A DNA stretch of 38,203 bases, from positions 1 through 38,203 of the forward strand of contig JBBRCE010000048.1 in assembly GCA_038205115.1 (NCBI GenBank), in the 5' to 3' direction. The DNA comes from JBBRCE01 sp038205115. GTDB taxonomy: Bacteria > Planctomycetota > Planctomycetia > Pirellulales > JBBRCE01. The position numbers and the translations under genes are program-made. Of this stretch, positions 8,372 to 16,787 are shown in pieces; the stretch's first letter is position 1, and every line of letters begins with the position of its first letter. Below the pieces are notes generated by a model. It had not been told where the DNA came from and searched no databases. It worked only from the letters and a program-made list of their open reading frames with translations.

Positions 8372-8437
8372 CCGCCGCCCGCTCCGGCCGCGAGAATTTC
8401 CCGGGTAAAGAGGCTCGGCACAGGCAACCATTGTCTC

Positions 8438-9103
8438 ATGCGATCGCACGAACACATGGAGCACGACTTAAAACTGCTTAATGCCTCGTGGCAGCGCTGT
8501 TGGCATGAACTCGCCATGCAGGGCGACAGTCGGCCGCTGTTCGAAGAGTTGTTGGTCCGGCATGCCGAGCCGCATCGTCGTTATCACACGCTGCAACATT
8601 TGAGCGAATGCCTAGCGTGGTGCGAAATGGCCCGCCCGTTAGCGGTTCAACCCGCCGAGATCGAACTGGCGCTATGGTTTCACGACGCGATTTATCAATT
8701 GCAAGCCGTCGATAACGAGCAGCAAAGCGCCGATTGGGCCTGCGCCGCGTTGACTGCCGCCGCGTTGACTGCCGCCGCGGTGCCGGCAGCGGCGGTGGAC
8801 CGCGTCGCCCAAATGGTGCTCGCCACGCGGCACGCAGCGCCCCCGGCGACCGCCGATGAGCAATTGGTGGTGGATATCGATTTGGCGATCTTGGGCGCTG
8901 CGGAGCCGCGGTTTGCGGAGTACGAAACGCAAATTCGCGACGAGTACGCGTTCGTGCCGGCGGCCATCTACCGCGAAAAACGTCGCGAGATTTTGCAATC
9001 GTTCTTGGCGCGCGACAAGATCTATCGCAGCCACTTTTTCTTCGCGCGACTCGAATCGTCCGCCCGCAGCAATTTGGCGGGCGTACTGGCCAAGAGTTAT
9101 TGA
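8438..9103 (+). CDS. HD-superfamily predicted metal-dependent phosphohydrolase
   Basis: This 221-residue all-helical protein resembles the HD-domain family often annotated as predicted metal-dependent HD superfamily phosphohydrolase. The conserved signatures are RRYHTLQHL (first His pair), ALWFHDAIY (the HD dyad) and VDIDLAILG (later conserved Asp), with DEYAFVP and REKRREILQSFL in the C-terminal half. Substrates of this group are not known. An Ala-rich stretch around residues 100-120 contains a perfect 15-bp tandem duplication. The start could be the ATG at 8438 or at 8456; neither has a clear Shine-Dalgarno. Confidence 0.8.
   Translation: MRSHEHMEHDLKLLNASWQRCWHELAMQGDSRPLFEELLVRHAEPHRRYHTLQHLSECLAWCEMARPLAVQPAEIELALWFHDAIYQLQAVDNEQQSADWACAALTAAALTAAAVPAAAVDRVAQMVLATRHAAPPATADEQLVVDIDLAILGAAEPRFAEYETQIRDEYAFVPAAIYREKRREILQSFLARDKIYRSHFFFARLESSARSNLAGVLAKSY
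8744..8773 (+). repeat. Perfect 15-bp tandem duplication in the HD-protein gene
   Basis: GCCGCGTTGACTGCC occurs twice back to back (8744-8758 and 8759-8773), followed by a partial third unit. It encodes a repeated AALTA within an Ala-rich helix or loop and keeps the frame. Confidence 0.9.
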
Positions 9104-9156
9104 CTGTTGAGTTGCCAGTGTCCCGCGAGTTTGCCACGGCTGTTACAATCTACGGC

Positions 9157-9972
9157 ATGCAAGACCATGCCCACCCACGCCGCCGCTGGTTTCAATTCAG
9201 TTTGCGCACACTGCTGATTGGCACGACGCTGCTGGCGATTTCCTGCGGATGGTTCACGCAGAAAATGAAAAAGACAATCCGGCAGCATGACGCAGTCGAG
9301 AAGATTTGCGCCGCCCAAGGGCAGATCTACTACACCTCCAATCACGAAGGCTCCGACGATTCCGCGCCGCGATTGTCGCACCACGATCTCGCGCCTTCTT
9401 GGCTCGAGCAGCGACTGACACCGGAATTCTTTCGGCCACCGCTGCAGGTGTGGTTCGACGGCTGGTTCAAGCCAAGCGTTCAATATGAGTGGATTGCCGA
9501 ACTCGACGATCTGGAGCATTGCGAGCTGAACCATTTATCGGTTACGGATACAAACTTGAAAGCGATTCGTGATCTGCGTCAGTTGAACGGCTTGAATTTG
9601 GCCGCGGCGCACATAACCGACGACGGCCTGCAATATCTGGCCGACATACGGCGATTGGAAACGTTGTGCTTGGATCATACGCAGGTGTCGAACGCCGGCG
9701 TAGCGCACCTCGCCCCTTTGGGTCAATTGAAATCACTGGGGTTAACGAAGGCGAGAGTCACCGACGCCGGCGTGCCGGCGCTCCTGCAGTTAAAGCACTT
9801 GGAGCGACTGCGATTAGACAACACCGAGCTTAGCGATGCGGGGCTCGATCAGCTCAGTCAGATGTCGTCGCTTGTGTACCTTTCAATCGCCAATACCCAT
9901 GTCACGGACGAAGGCGTGGCCCGCTTTCAGGCGGCGCGGTCGCAATGCCAGATCGTTCGAACTGAGCGCTGA
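9157..9972 (+). CDS. Membrane-anchored leucine-rich-repeat protein
   Basis: This 271-residue protein begins with a basic segment (HPRRRW), then FQFSLRTLLIGTTLLAISCGWF, a single N-terminal membrane anchor of the type recurrent in planctomycetes. A spacer of ~90 residues follows. Then come about five to six LRR units of ~24 residues with the pattern LxxLxLxxTxVTDxG (for example LETLCLDHTQVSNAGVAHL and LERLRLDNTELSDAGLDQL). The domain would face the periplasm and bind protein, but its partner is unknown. I chose the ATG at 9157 because it places the conserved anchor at the N-terminus. A TTG at 9100 would overlap the preceding HD gene by 4 bp, so coupling to that gene is possible. Confidence 0.8.
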   Translation: MQDHAHPRRRWFQFSLRTLLIGTTLLAISCGWFTQKMKKTIRQHDAVEKICAAQGQIYYTSNHEGSDDSAPRLSHHDLAPSWLEQRLTPEFFRPPLQVWFDGWFKPSVQYEWIAELDDLEHCELNHLSVTDTNLKAIRDLRQLNGLNLAAAHITDDGLQYLADIRRLETLCLDHTQVSNAGVAHLAPLGQLKSLGLTKARVTDAGVPALLQLKHLERLRLDNTELSDAGLDQLSQMSSLVYLSIANTHVTDEGVARFQAARSQCQIVRTER

Positions 9973-10279
9973 TCCTGCCAAGCTTTCTAAGCGGCTGGTC
10001 GACGTTCTGACTCGCCGACATTGCAATTCTCGGAAGTCTCTTCGCGTGCTTTGCGCCTTTGCGGTGAACAAGTGCGATCGTGTTGCGGTGGCAATTCGAT
10101 GATGGCGCGCTGGGCTGGCGTTTCAAGTCGGCCTGCGCCGGCGGCGATCGATTTGCAATTCCGGCGGCGGCCGAGTATTTTGACGTGGAGCCAGCGCATG
10201 CCGTTGGCGCCCTGCCAATCGACTTACCGCCCCGCCACACTCGCGCACGCTGCGCACGCTTTTACGAGGAACTCTGCTC
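9973..10279. other. Intergenic region with one dispersed-repeat arm
   Basis: The 307 bp between the LRR gene and the oxidoreductase gene contain one arm of the dispersed repeat described at 10039-10069. Near the end, GAGGA lies 9-10 nt before the ATG at 10280. I see no other feature. Confidence 0.5.
10039..10069 (-). repeat. Single arm of a dispersed FTAKAQ-type repeat
   Basis: The reverse complement of this 31-bp stretch begins TTCACCGCAAAGGCGCAAAG and continues CACGCGAAGA. It closely matches both arms of the palindrome at 12777-12922. Translated on the minus strand it reads FTAKAQSTRR, a peptide that recurs as a spurious short ORF in many environmental genomes. No partner arm is visible nearby, so this is an orphan arm or a decayed element. 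Confidence 0.6.
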
Positions 10280-11701
10280 ATGTCCGTGAAGACCAATCGT
10301 CGCGCGTTTTTACGGCATTCCGCGGTGGCTGCCGGCGGGCTGATGGCGGCCTCGATGTTGCCGGGCGAGCGAACCGGCTACGCGGCCGATCAAGCCGGTA
10401 AAGGCGAAAAGTTGAACTGCGTGGTCATCGGTTGCGGCGGTCGCGGCACGACTCACATCGGCACGGCGGCCGGACAAAACCTGGTGGCGCTGGTAGACGC
10501 CGACGAAAAGCGGCTGGATTCTGCCCGCACGTTGGCTGCGGGCAAAAATGCCAATGCCGACAAAATCCAGGTGTTTACCGATTATCGCACGATGTTCGAC
10601 AAAATCGGCAAGCAGATCGACGCCGTGTTCATCGCCACGCCCAACCACCAACACGCGCTGCCGACGATGATTGCCATGCAATTGGGCAAGGGCGTGTACT
10701 GCGAAAAGCCGCTCTGCCACACGATTGACGAAGCCCGCAAGTTGCTCGCGCTGGCCGACAAGTACAAAACGCCTACGCAGATGGGCAACCAAGGTCACTG
10801 CGAAGAAGGTTACCGGCGGCTGTGCGAATACGTGTGGGCCGGCGCGATCGGCAACATTACCGAGACGCACAGTTGGACCGATCGCTCGAACGGCGGCGTC
10901 GGACCGCGTCCAAATTCGTCGGACGTGCCGGCCAATTTACATTGGGACAATTGGATCGGTCCCGCGCCGTATCGCGATTTTCATGCCGACCTGCATCCGC
11001 ACGAGTGGCACGGCTGGTTCGATTTTGGCAACGGCTCGCTCGGCAACATGGCCTGCCACGTGCTCGACGGCGTTTTCTGGTCGCTCAAATTGGAGCATCC
11101 CACGCGGATCGAAGCCGAGCAGGTGGTGGGCGGCAGCGATCAGCGATATCCAACGGGCACACGCTTGCGCTGGGATTTTCCGGCGCGCGGCGAAATGCCC
11201 GCTGTGAAAGTCTATTGGTACGATGGCCGCGTGCCGCAAGCCGCCACTGGCGAGGCCGATAAAACCAAAGGCCGCGGCGTGGCCAATGTGCCGCCGCTAC
11301 TGCTGGAACTCAAGAAGAAATATCCCGAGCAAAAGTTCGACTCCAACGGCACGCTGTACGTGGGCGAGAAGGGCATTCTCTATACCGGCACCTACGGCGG
11401 CAGTCCGCGAATCGTCGACGACAAGCAGATGCGCGACACGCCCGCGCCGGCCAAGACGTTGCCGCGAACCTCGAGCGTTTCGGTGGACTTTTTGCGGGCC
11501 GTGCGCGAGGGCAAGAACGACACCGCCTCGCATTTCGAATATTCGGCGCGGCTGACCGAATTCACGCTGCTGGGCAACATCGCGCAGCATGCGGGCGTGG
11601 GCCAACCGGTGGATTGGGACGGCCCGAATATGAAGGTTACCAACCTGCCCGACTTGAACCGCTGGATCAAGTACGATTATCGGAAAGGCTGGCAGGCGTA
11701 A
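10280..11701 (+). CDS. Tat-exported Gfo/Idh/MocA-family oxidoreductase
   Basis: This 473-residue protein has a twin-arginine signal (N-R7-R8-A-F-L followed by SAVAAGGLMAASML). The NAD(P)-binding Rossmann motif GCGGRG follows at about residues 51-56. ATPNHQHALP and EKPLCHTIDEARKL carry the family's conserved EKP lysine. The C-terminal beta-sheet domain includes HEWHGWFDFGNGSLGNMACH. Gfo/Idh/MocA enzymes oxidise or reduce sugars and cyclitols with NAD(P). Tat export fits a folded protein that carries its bound cofactor. Planctomycetes have many such paralogs and the substrate cannot be read from the sequence. GAGGA precedes the ATG at good spacing. No operon partner is visible. Confidence 0.93.
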   Translation: MSVKTNRRAFLRHSAVAAGGLMAASMLPGERTGYAADQAGKGEKLNCVVIGCGGRGTTHIGTAAGQNLVALVDADEKRLDSARTLAAGKNANADKIQVFTDYRTMFDKIGKQIDAVFIATPNHQHALPTMIAMQLGKGVYCEKPLCHTIDEARKLLALADKYKTPTQMGNQGHCEEGYRRLCEYVWAGAIGNITETHSWTDRSNGGVGPRPNSSDVPANLHWDNWIGPAPYRDFHADLHPHEWHGWFDFGNGSLGNMACHVLDGVFWSLKLEHPTRIEAEQVVGGSDQRYPTGTRLRWDFPARGEMPAVKVYWYDGRVPQAATGEADKTKGRGVANVPPLLLELKKKYPEQKFDSNGTLYVGEKGILYTGTYGGSPRIVDDKQMRDTPAPAKTLPRTSSVSVDFLRAVREGKNDTASHFEYSARLTEFTLLGNIAQHAGVGQPVDWDGPNMKVTNLPDLNRWIKYDYRKGWQA

Positions 11702-11832
11702 GCTCGCGCCGGTCGGAGGAATTGCGCGCTCGTTTGGGGCGAGTACGGGGCGTTGCACCGTCTGCATATTTTGGCGTACCGTGGTACGCGAGATCAAATC
11801 ATTTGCAGCTTTTAGGGACGGGCGCGTTTATT

Positions 11833-11861
11833 TTGACGCCGTCGGCAATTCGGGTTAGCTT
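11833..11861 (+). promoter_or_regulatory. Candidate promoter for the first YcxB-like gene
   Basis: TTGACG (11833-11838) is followed after 17 bp by TAGCTT (11856-11861), a weak -10. The same TTTTGACGCCG context occurs upstream of the second copy at 12594-12604, which supports a shared, duplicated promoter region. Confidence 0.3.
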
Positions 11862-11933
11862 GAAGTGGTGGTTTGCCCCTTCGGCGATCAAAACGGATTT
11901 CATTCTTCGCTGCGTTGACTTGAGGAATCATCG

Positions 11934-12509
11934 TTGACTGACTTCATGCCAACTCCCTGCGAAATTACCTATTCGGTGGAATTAGAAGACGCCGTCGCGT
12001 TCAACGAATTCTATTGTGAGAATGCGCCGGATCAGCTCTTGGCGATGCGACGAAAGAGGTGGCTGCTCCCGTTGATCTGCCTCGGCTACGCGGTTGTAAT
12101 GTGGCACTGGGAGTTGAACAATTTCTCGACCATATTGTTTTTGCTTGTGGCAGTTGGCTGGCTGGTTTTTTCCCCGCGCTGGCTCCGTTCGAAAAGGCAG
12201 TCGGTCGCCACGAGATTTTATCGAACACACGAAAATGTCGCCACGTACGGACTCGAACAACTGCGGGCCGCAGCCGATGGACTGCATGTTTATTCCGATC
12301 TGGTCGAAACGTGTTTCTCATGGGTGGAAATTGAGCGAATCGGCCGGACGCCGAGTCACGTCTTTATTTTTTTCCAAGCAAACGGTGCTGCGACGATAAA
12401 TCGCAACAAGATTCATGCCGGCGATCTGGATGGATTTGTCGCCGCTTGCGAGGAATTTCGGCGCCGCGCCGGCAACACCAATGGCACAATCTCCGCCCAC
12501 GGCAGCTAG
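11934..12509 (+). CDS. YcxB-like membrane protein, copy 1
   Basis: This 191-residue protein has two adjacent membrane segments (about residues 42-58 and 62-80, separated by WHWELNN) and a cytoplasmic C-terminal domain. The domain reads YGLEQLRAAADGLHVYSDLVETCFSW... and ends AGDLDGFVAACEEFRR, which fits the YcxB-like domain (PF14317). Its function is unknown. The start is TTG at 11934, with GAGG 8 nt upstream. The alternative ATG at 11946 is less likely because the paralog at 13069 aligns from the equivalent TTG (MTDFMPTPCEIT against MTQPLPAASEIT). The two genes are tandem paralogs with roughly half of residues identical in the C-terminal domain. Confidence 0.75.
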   Translation: MTDFMPTPCEITYSVELEDAVAFNEFYCENAPDQLLAMRRKRWLLPLICLGYAVVMWHWELNNFSTILFLLVAVGWLVFSPRWLRSKRQSVATRFYRTHENVATYGLEQLRAAADGLHVYSDLVETCFSWVEIERIGRTPSHVFIFFQANGAATINRNKIHAGDLDGFVAACEEFRRRAGNTNGTISAHGS

Positions 12510-12595
12510 CGGCGGATGTGAATAGCAGCCGGCCGATTGCAACACTGCGTGCACGATCCTGTGATTTGCAGCGACTGGCAAACACCGAGTTTGTT

Positions 12596-12624
12596 TTGAC
12601 GCCGGTGGCCGTGTGCGATATTTT
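12596..12624 (+). promoter_or_regulatory. Candidate promoter for the second YcxB-like gene
   Basis: TTGACG (12596-12601) and TATTTT (12619-12624) are 17 bp apart. If used, it would give a leader of about 440 nt that includes the palindrome at 12777-12922. Confidence 0.35.
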
Positions 12625-12776
12625 GGCACTTGGGTTGATTGGCCGCTTAGGAACGGCGGAAAAATAACTTCCTCTGAATGAGACGCAAGCTGCCCACTGA
12701 TTGCACCCGCCGATTTAACCGAAAAACGGGGTGTATCGATCGGTCGTTGTCGAGTCGCATGAATTCGAATCCGATA

Positions 12777-12922
12777 TTTTCACCGCGAAGGTGCAAAGTG
12801 CGCGAAGAAAAATCCGTCAGAACCATCACGTGCTCACAGCTTGCTCAACCACGTTCGAAAGCACTTTTTGCTCCTCGACTCTTTTGCCTTTTCTTCGCGT
12901 CCTGTGCGCCTACGCGGTGAAC
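12777..12922. repeat. Imperfect palindromic element with two FTAKAQ-type arms
   Basis: The left arm (12777-12812, TTTTCACCGCGAAGGTGCAA then AGTGCGCGAAGAAAAA) and the reverse complement of the right arm (12889-12922) match at about 28 of 33 positions. The ~76 bp between the arms is less ordered. A third, solitary arm lies at 10039-10069. Two long, divergent arms in inverted orientation plus a dispersed copy resemble a REP/BIME-like or MITE-like element. No transposase and no target-site duplication is evident. As RNA it would fold into a long hairpin in the leader of the downstream gene. Confidence 0.65.
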
Positions 12923-13068
12923 TCCACGCCTTTTCGCTCGAGCAAGTCAGGATCTGCGCGTGATCGCATGCGTCGACACGTACGAAAAGGCGAAGTTGTT
13001 TTTCGGTCGTTCCTTAGCGAGTTGAGTAGTAATGATCGATCTTGCCCCTCGCATTTGAGAAACCACCG

Positions 13069-13656
13069 TTGACCCAACCATTGCCGGCAGCCAGCGAAAT
13101 CACCTTTACCATGGAAGAGGAGGATGTACTGGCTTTCAACGAATTCGTTTGTTCGAACTCGCAGTCGCACCGCAAAGCGATGCGACGAGCTTGGCTCTTC
13201 GTGCCATGTTCTTTCCTCGGATATGCTCTCTTTCTCTGGCACTGGGGAGTCGCTGTTTCCATACAGATGGCACTTACGTTTGTCGCGCTGGTCTGGCTGG
13301 CGTTCTACCCAGAATGGGCGCGTTCCAGAAGGCGGTCCTATGCCCTCAAGATGTATCGCGAAGGCAGAAACGCCGGCGTGTATGGTCTCAAGCAGGTACG
13401 AGCCGAAGCCGACGGACTCCATATTTATTCGGATCTGGTCGAATCTCGAATTGCCTGGGTTGTCGTCGAGCGTATCGACCAAACACCACGTTACGTCTTT
13501 CTTTTTGTCAGCGCGTTGAGCGGAGTGGTGGTTAATCGCGACAATCTCCACGCTGGCGATCTGCATGAATTTGTTGCCGCCTGCGAAGAGTTCCGTCGTC
13601 TTGGCGGCAACACCCGATTCATCATCAACCCCCGCGGCAGCCAGCGGACGAGTTGA
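13069..13656 (+). CDS. YcxB-like membrane protein, copy 2
   Basis: This 195-residue paralog of the product at 11934 has the same order: an acidic N-terminal helix (TMEEEDVLAFNEFVC), two membrane segments split by LWHWGVAV, then the YcxB-like domain (YGLKQVRAEADGLHIYSDLVE to AGDLHEFVAACEEFRR). The TTG at 13069 was chosen by alignment with copy 1 and follows a weak GAG. Another TTG further upstream is in frame but outside the alignment. The membrane segments are the least similar parts of the pair. At the C-terminus copy 2 continues a few residues past the point where copy 1 stops (GCAGCTAG in copy 1 against GCAGCCAG here). The function is unknown. A 10-bp hairpin at 13665-13695 follows the stop. 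Confidence 0.72.
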   Translation: MTQPLPAASEITFTMEEEDVLAFNEFVCSNSQSHRKAMRRAWLFVPCSFLGYALFLWHWGVAVSIQMALTFVALVWLAFYPEWARSRRRSYALKMYREGRNAGVYGLKQVRAEADGLHIYSDLVESRIAWVVVERIDQTPRYVFLFVSALSGVVVNRDNLHAGDLHEFVAACEEFRRLGGNTRFIINPRGSQRTS

Positions 13657-13910
13657 GACGGCGCTTGCAGAGCGTTGCAATCGGGCGTTCTGCAACGGTC
13701 TGTGCCGTAGATGGCGGTTGCGCGGTTTCCGGGGAATGTGCCGTCAGGGCAAGCTGTCGCGGAGCCAGGGGCAACGGTGAAGGCCGGTGGACGTTCTCGT
13801 CGAAGAAGATCAGCGAGACGGATACATGTTGGGCATGGACGCGCCCTCGGTTGGCTAGCCGCCGACTTTAGCGCGCGGCTGGCGATCACTTCGCCCCGGA
13901 CCATGCGTCG

Positions 13911-16787
13911 ATGACCCAGCGAAATCTTAAAGTCGATCTGTTTGCGCTCGTGCTGCTTGCGCTGGTGATCTTTTTAGGCGTGGCGCTGGCCACCTACGAT
14001 CCCACCGATCCGCCGAGTACGCTCGTTTTTCCGATCAAAGCCAGTATCGCCAACGCCTGTGGACGGTGGGGCGCTTGGGCGGCCGAACTGCTGCTGCGCG
14101 GCGTGGGCATTGGCGCCTGGCTGGTGGTTGTGTCTCTGGCCGTGCTCGATCTGGTGATGCTGGCGCGCAAGCCCATCGCCGATCCGCTGCTGCGCGGCGT
14201 GGGCTGGCTGATGACGCTGTGCGGCGTTTCGACGTTTGCCGCCATGGCGCTACCGCAAATGTTTCGCGGACCGGTGATCGGTCCGGGCGGTTATCTGGGC
14301 GCGGCCGGACGCGGTTTGCTGGAAATGAATTTTGCCAGCGCCGGCGCTTACATTTTGGTGCTGTGCGTGATCGTCAGCGGACTGCTATTGTGTACCGACT
14401 ATTTTGTGGTGCACTCCACCGCGCTGCTGGTGGGACTGCCGACATTGGCGGCCGTCAAACTCGGCAATAAACTGCTGGGCCGCAAGCGGACCACGGCCGA
14501 CGATTTGGCAATTGGCCCCAAGACGCCAGATAATCCTAGCGGCGCGGTCAGTGTGAAATCGCGTAAGAACCGAGCCGAAGAACCGGTTGTCGCCAAGACC
14601 GCGCCGCTGCCGGCCGCGATGCCGCTGCTCAAGAGCAAGCCGGTGCCGGCGGCCGTGGAAGAAGAAGCGGACGAAGACGAAGCCGAGGAAGAAGAAACGG
14701 TTGTTGCGCCGGCCAAGCCGGGACTCGGTTCGCGATTAGCCGCGGCGGTGCGGATTAAAAATCTGAATAAGAGCGATCAGCGCCAGGAGGTGATTGCCGA
14801 ACTCGATGCCGCCAGCCAAACCCGCGAACATCGTGACTACGAACTGCCGCCTATCGATCTGCTGTTGACCAACGACGCCACGCATCCCGAGGAGCACGAG
14901 AAAGAAGTCCGGCAAAAAGCCAAGATGCTGGAGAAGACGTTTGAAGATTTTGGCTTTACGGTCAAAGTGGTCGAAATTGAAACCGGCCCGGTGATTGCCC
15001 AGTACGAAATCGAATTGGAAGCTGGCTTGCGGCTCTCGAAGATTACCGGCCTGGCAGACGATCTGGCGATTGCCCTGCGCGTGCCCAGCGTGCGAATCGT
15101 GGCGCCGATCCCCGGCAAAAACACGGTGGGCATCGAAGTTCCCAACGCCAATCGGCAACTGGTGCGGCTGCGCGAAGTGATCGAAGAAACGCTGCCGCAG
15201 TCCAAGAAAATGCGGATTCCGATCTTCCTGGGCAAAGACGTCAGCGGCAATCCGTTGATTGTCGATCTGGCCACGCTGCCGCACTTGTTGATTGCCGGAC
15301 GCACCGGCACCGGCAAGAGCGTCTGCTTGAACTCGATCATTCTTTCGATGCTGATGACGCGGCGTCCCGACGAAGTGCGGATGCTGATGATCGATCCCAA
15401 GATGGTGGAGCTCAGTCCTTACAAAAAGCTGCCGCACTTGATGCATCCGGTGGTGACCGACATGCGCAAGGCCGAAGCCATTTTGGCGTGGGCGGTGGAA
15501 AAGATGGAAGAACGTTACTCGCTGCTAGCCCGCGCCGGCGTGCGACACATCAGCGTCTACAACCAACTGGGCGAAGAAGAGTTGATGGACCGCTTGCAGC
15601 CCGAGGACGACGAACAACGCGCGCAAATTCCGCTCAATCTGCCGTACATTGTGATCGTGGCGGACGAAATCGCCGACATGATGATGACCGCCGGCAAAGA
15701 GGTCGAACAGCACATCATTCGCTTGGCGCAAAAAAGTCGCGCGGTGGGTATCCATCTGGTGCTCGCCACGCAAAAGCCCACGGTGGACGTCATCACGGGC
15801 TTGATCAAAAGCAATTTGCCGGCGCGGATCGCCTTTCAGGTGGCCAGCCGTGTTGATAGCCGCGTGGTGCTCGACGAAATGGGCGCGGACAAACTGCTGG
15901 GCAACGGCGACATGCTGTTTCTCTGGCCAGGCACCAGCACGATGATCCGCGGACAAGGCACTTATTTGAGCGATGACGAGATCAACAAAGTGGTCGATCA
16001 TGTGGGCACGGACGAGCAGCAGTTCGTCAAAGAACTGGTGCAGCTCAAGGCCAATGCCGAAAGCGGCGGTCCGGCCGCGGATCTCAAATCGCGCGACGAA
16101 CTGTACGAAGCGGCGGTCGACCTGGTGGTGCGCGAAGGTCGCGGCAGCGTCTCGCTGTTGCAGCGCGGTTTAGGCATCGGTTACGGACGCGCGGCGCGAC
16201 TGGTGGATTACATGGCCGAGGATGGTATCGTGGGCCAATATGCTGGCTCGCAAGCCCGCGAAGTGCTGATCACGCTAGAGCAAGTGGCCGAAATGTTTGG
16301 CGGCGACGCCAGCGCCGAACCGCCGACCAAGGCGCGGCGCAACAAGATTTCGCCAGACAAAGCCGAACGCGGCGCGGCCGCCGGCAAAACGGCCAAGCGT
16401 CCCAAGGTCATCAAGCCGCTCGCGGGCGACGAGTTGGAGCACGAACTCACCGGCGATGGCGAAGACGAATTGCCACCGCCACCGCCGACGCCACGCCGCT
16501 TGACGGCCATCTCGATGACGCCAGCGGTGGATGAAGAAGATGAAGTCGAACAGGTCGGCGGCACGACGAGCGGCGAGATCGCGAAGTCGGGCAGTGCGGC
16601 AGACGCGGGCGACGATGATTTCGTCGAGCAAACGGCCGCGGAGTACGAAGACGACGCGGACGACGGGATCGAAGAGGAATTCGACGACGCGTCAGATGAC
16701 GAGGAATCGGCAGACGACGGCGAGTACGAAGACGGCGAGTACGAAGACGGCGAGTACGAAGAGGAGGACCAGCACGCGGCAAAGTGA
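13911..16787 (+). CDS. ftsK: DNA translocase FtsK/SpoIIIE
   Basis: This 958-residue translocase pumps chromosomal DNA at the division site and supports dimer resolution. About four membrane segments lie in residues 10-170. An acidic and Pro/Ala-rich linker spans ~200-290. The alpha/beta motor follows, with Walker A GRTGTGKS (K469) and Walker B-like YIVIVADEIADMM. The gamma winged-helix domain is near residues 725-790 (SRDELYEAAVDLVVREGRGSVSLLQRGLGIGYGRAARLVDYMAEDGIVG), the part that reads KOPS in other bacteria. Unusually, about 160 further residues follow it: a basic patch, then a very acidic tail ending in three DGEYE repeats. FtsZ is absent from most planctomycetes, so FtsK here may work in a different division setting; that is inference. 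The ATG at 13911 places the first membrane helix normally. Confidence 0.95.
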   Translation: MTQRNLKVDLFALVLLALVIFLGVALATYDPTDPPSTLVFPIKASIANACGRWGAWAAELLLRGVGIGAWLVVVSLAVLDLVMLARKPIADPLLRGVGWLMTLCGVSTFAAMALPQMFRGPVIGPGGYLGAAGRGLLEMNFASAGAYILVLCVIVSGLLLCTDYFVVHSTALLVGLPTLAAVKLGNKLLGRKRTTADDLAIGPKTPDNPSGAVSVKSRKNRAEEPVVAKTAPLPAAMPLLKSKPVPAAVEEEADEDEAEEEETVVAPAKPGLGSRLAAAVRIKNLNKSDQRQEVIAELDAASQTREHRDYELPPIDLLLTNDATHPEEHEKEVRQKAKMLEKTFEDFGFTVKVVEIETGPVIAQYEIELEAGLRLSKITGLADDLAIALRVPSVRIVAPIPGKNTVGIEVPNANRQLVRLREVIEETLPQSKKMRIPIFLGKDVSGNPLIVDLATLPHLLIAGRTGTGKSVCLNSIILSMLMTRRPDEVRMLMIDPKMVELSPYKKLPHLMHPVVTDMRKAEAILAWAVEKMEERYSLLARAGVRHISVYNQLGEEELMDRLQPEDDEQRAQIPLNLPYIVIVADEIADMMMTAGKEVEQHIIRLAQKSRAVGIHLVLATQKPTVDVITGLIKSNLPARIAFQVASRVDSRVVLDEMGADKLLGNGDMLFLWPGTSTMIRGQGTYLSDDEINKVVDHVGTDEQQFVKELVQLKANAESGGPAADLKSRDELYEAAVDLVVREGRGSVSLLQRGLGIGYGRAARLVDYMAEDGIVGQYAGSQAREVLITLEQVAEMFGGDASAEPPTKARRNKISPDKAERGAAAGKTAKRPKVIKPLAGDELEHELTGDGEDELPPPPPTPRRLTAISMTPAVDEEDEVEQVGGTTSGEIAKSGSAADAGDDDFVEQTAAEYEDDADDGIEEEFDDASDDEESADDGEYEDGEYEDGEYEEEDQHAAK
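16716..16760 (+). repeat. 15-bp tandem repeat in the ftsK acidic tail (three units)
   Basis: GACGGCGAGTACGAA occurs three times without change (16716-16730, 16731-16745, 16746-16760) and encodes DGEYE three times. The identical units point to recent slippage or duplication. Confidence 0.92.

Larger units (their letters stand above)
12510..13068. other. Gap between the YcxB-like copies
   Basis: This 559 bp gap holds a copy of the upstream sequence of copy 1 (ATTTGCAGC at 12564 and TTTTGACGCCG at 12594), a candidate promoter (12596-12624) and the ~145 bp palindrome (12777-12922). The corresponding interval before copy 1, from TTTTGACGCCG to the start codon, is about 380 bp shorter. I see no gene here. 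Confidence 0.6.
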
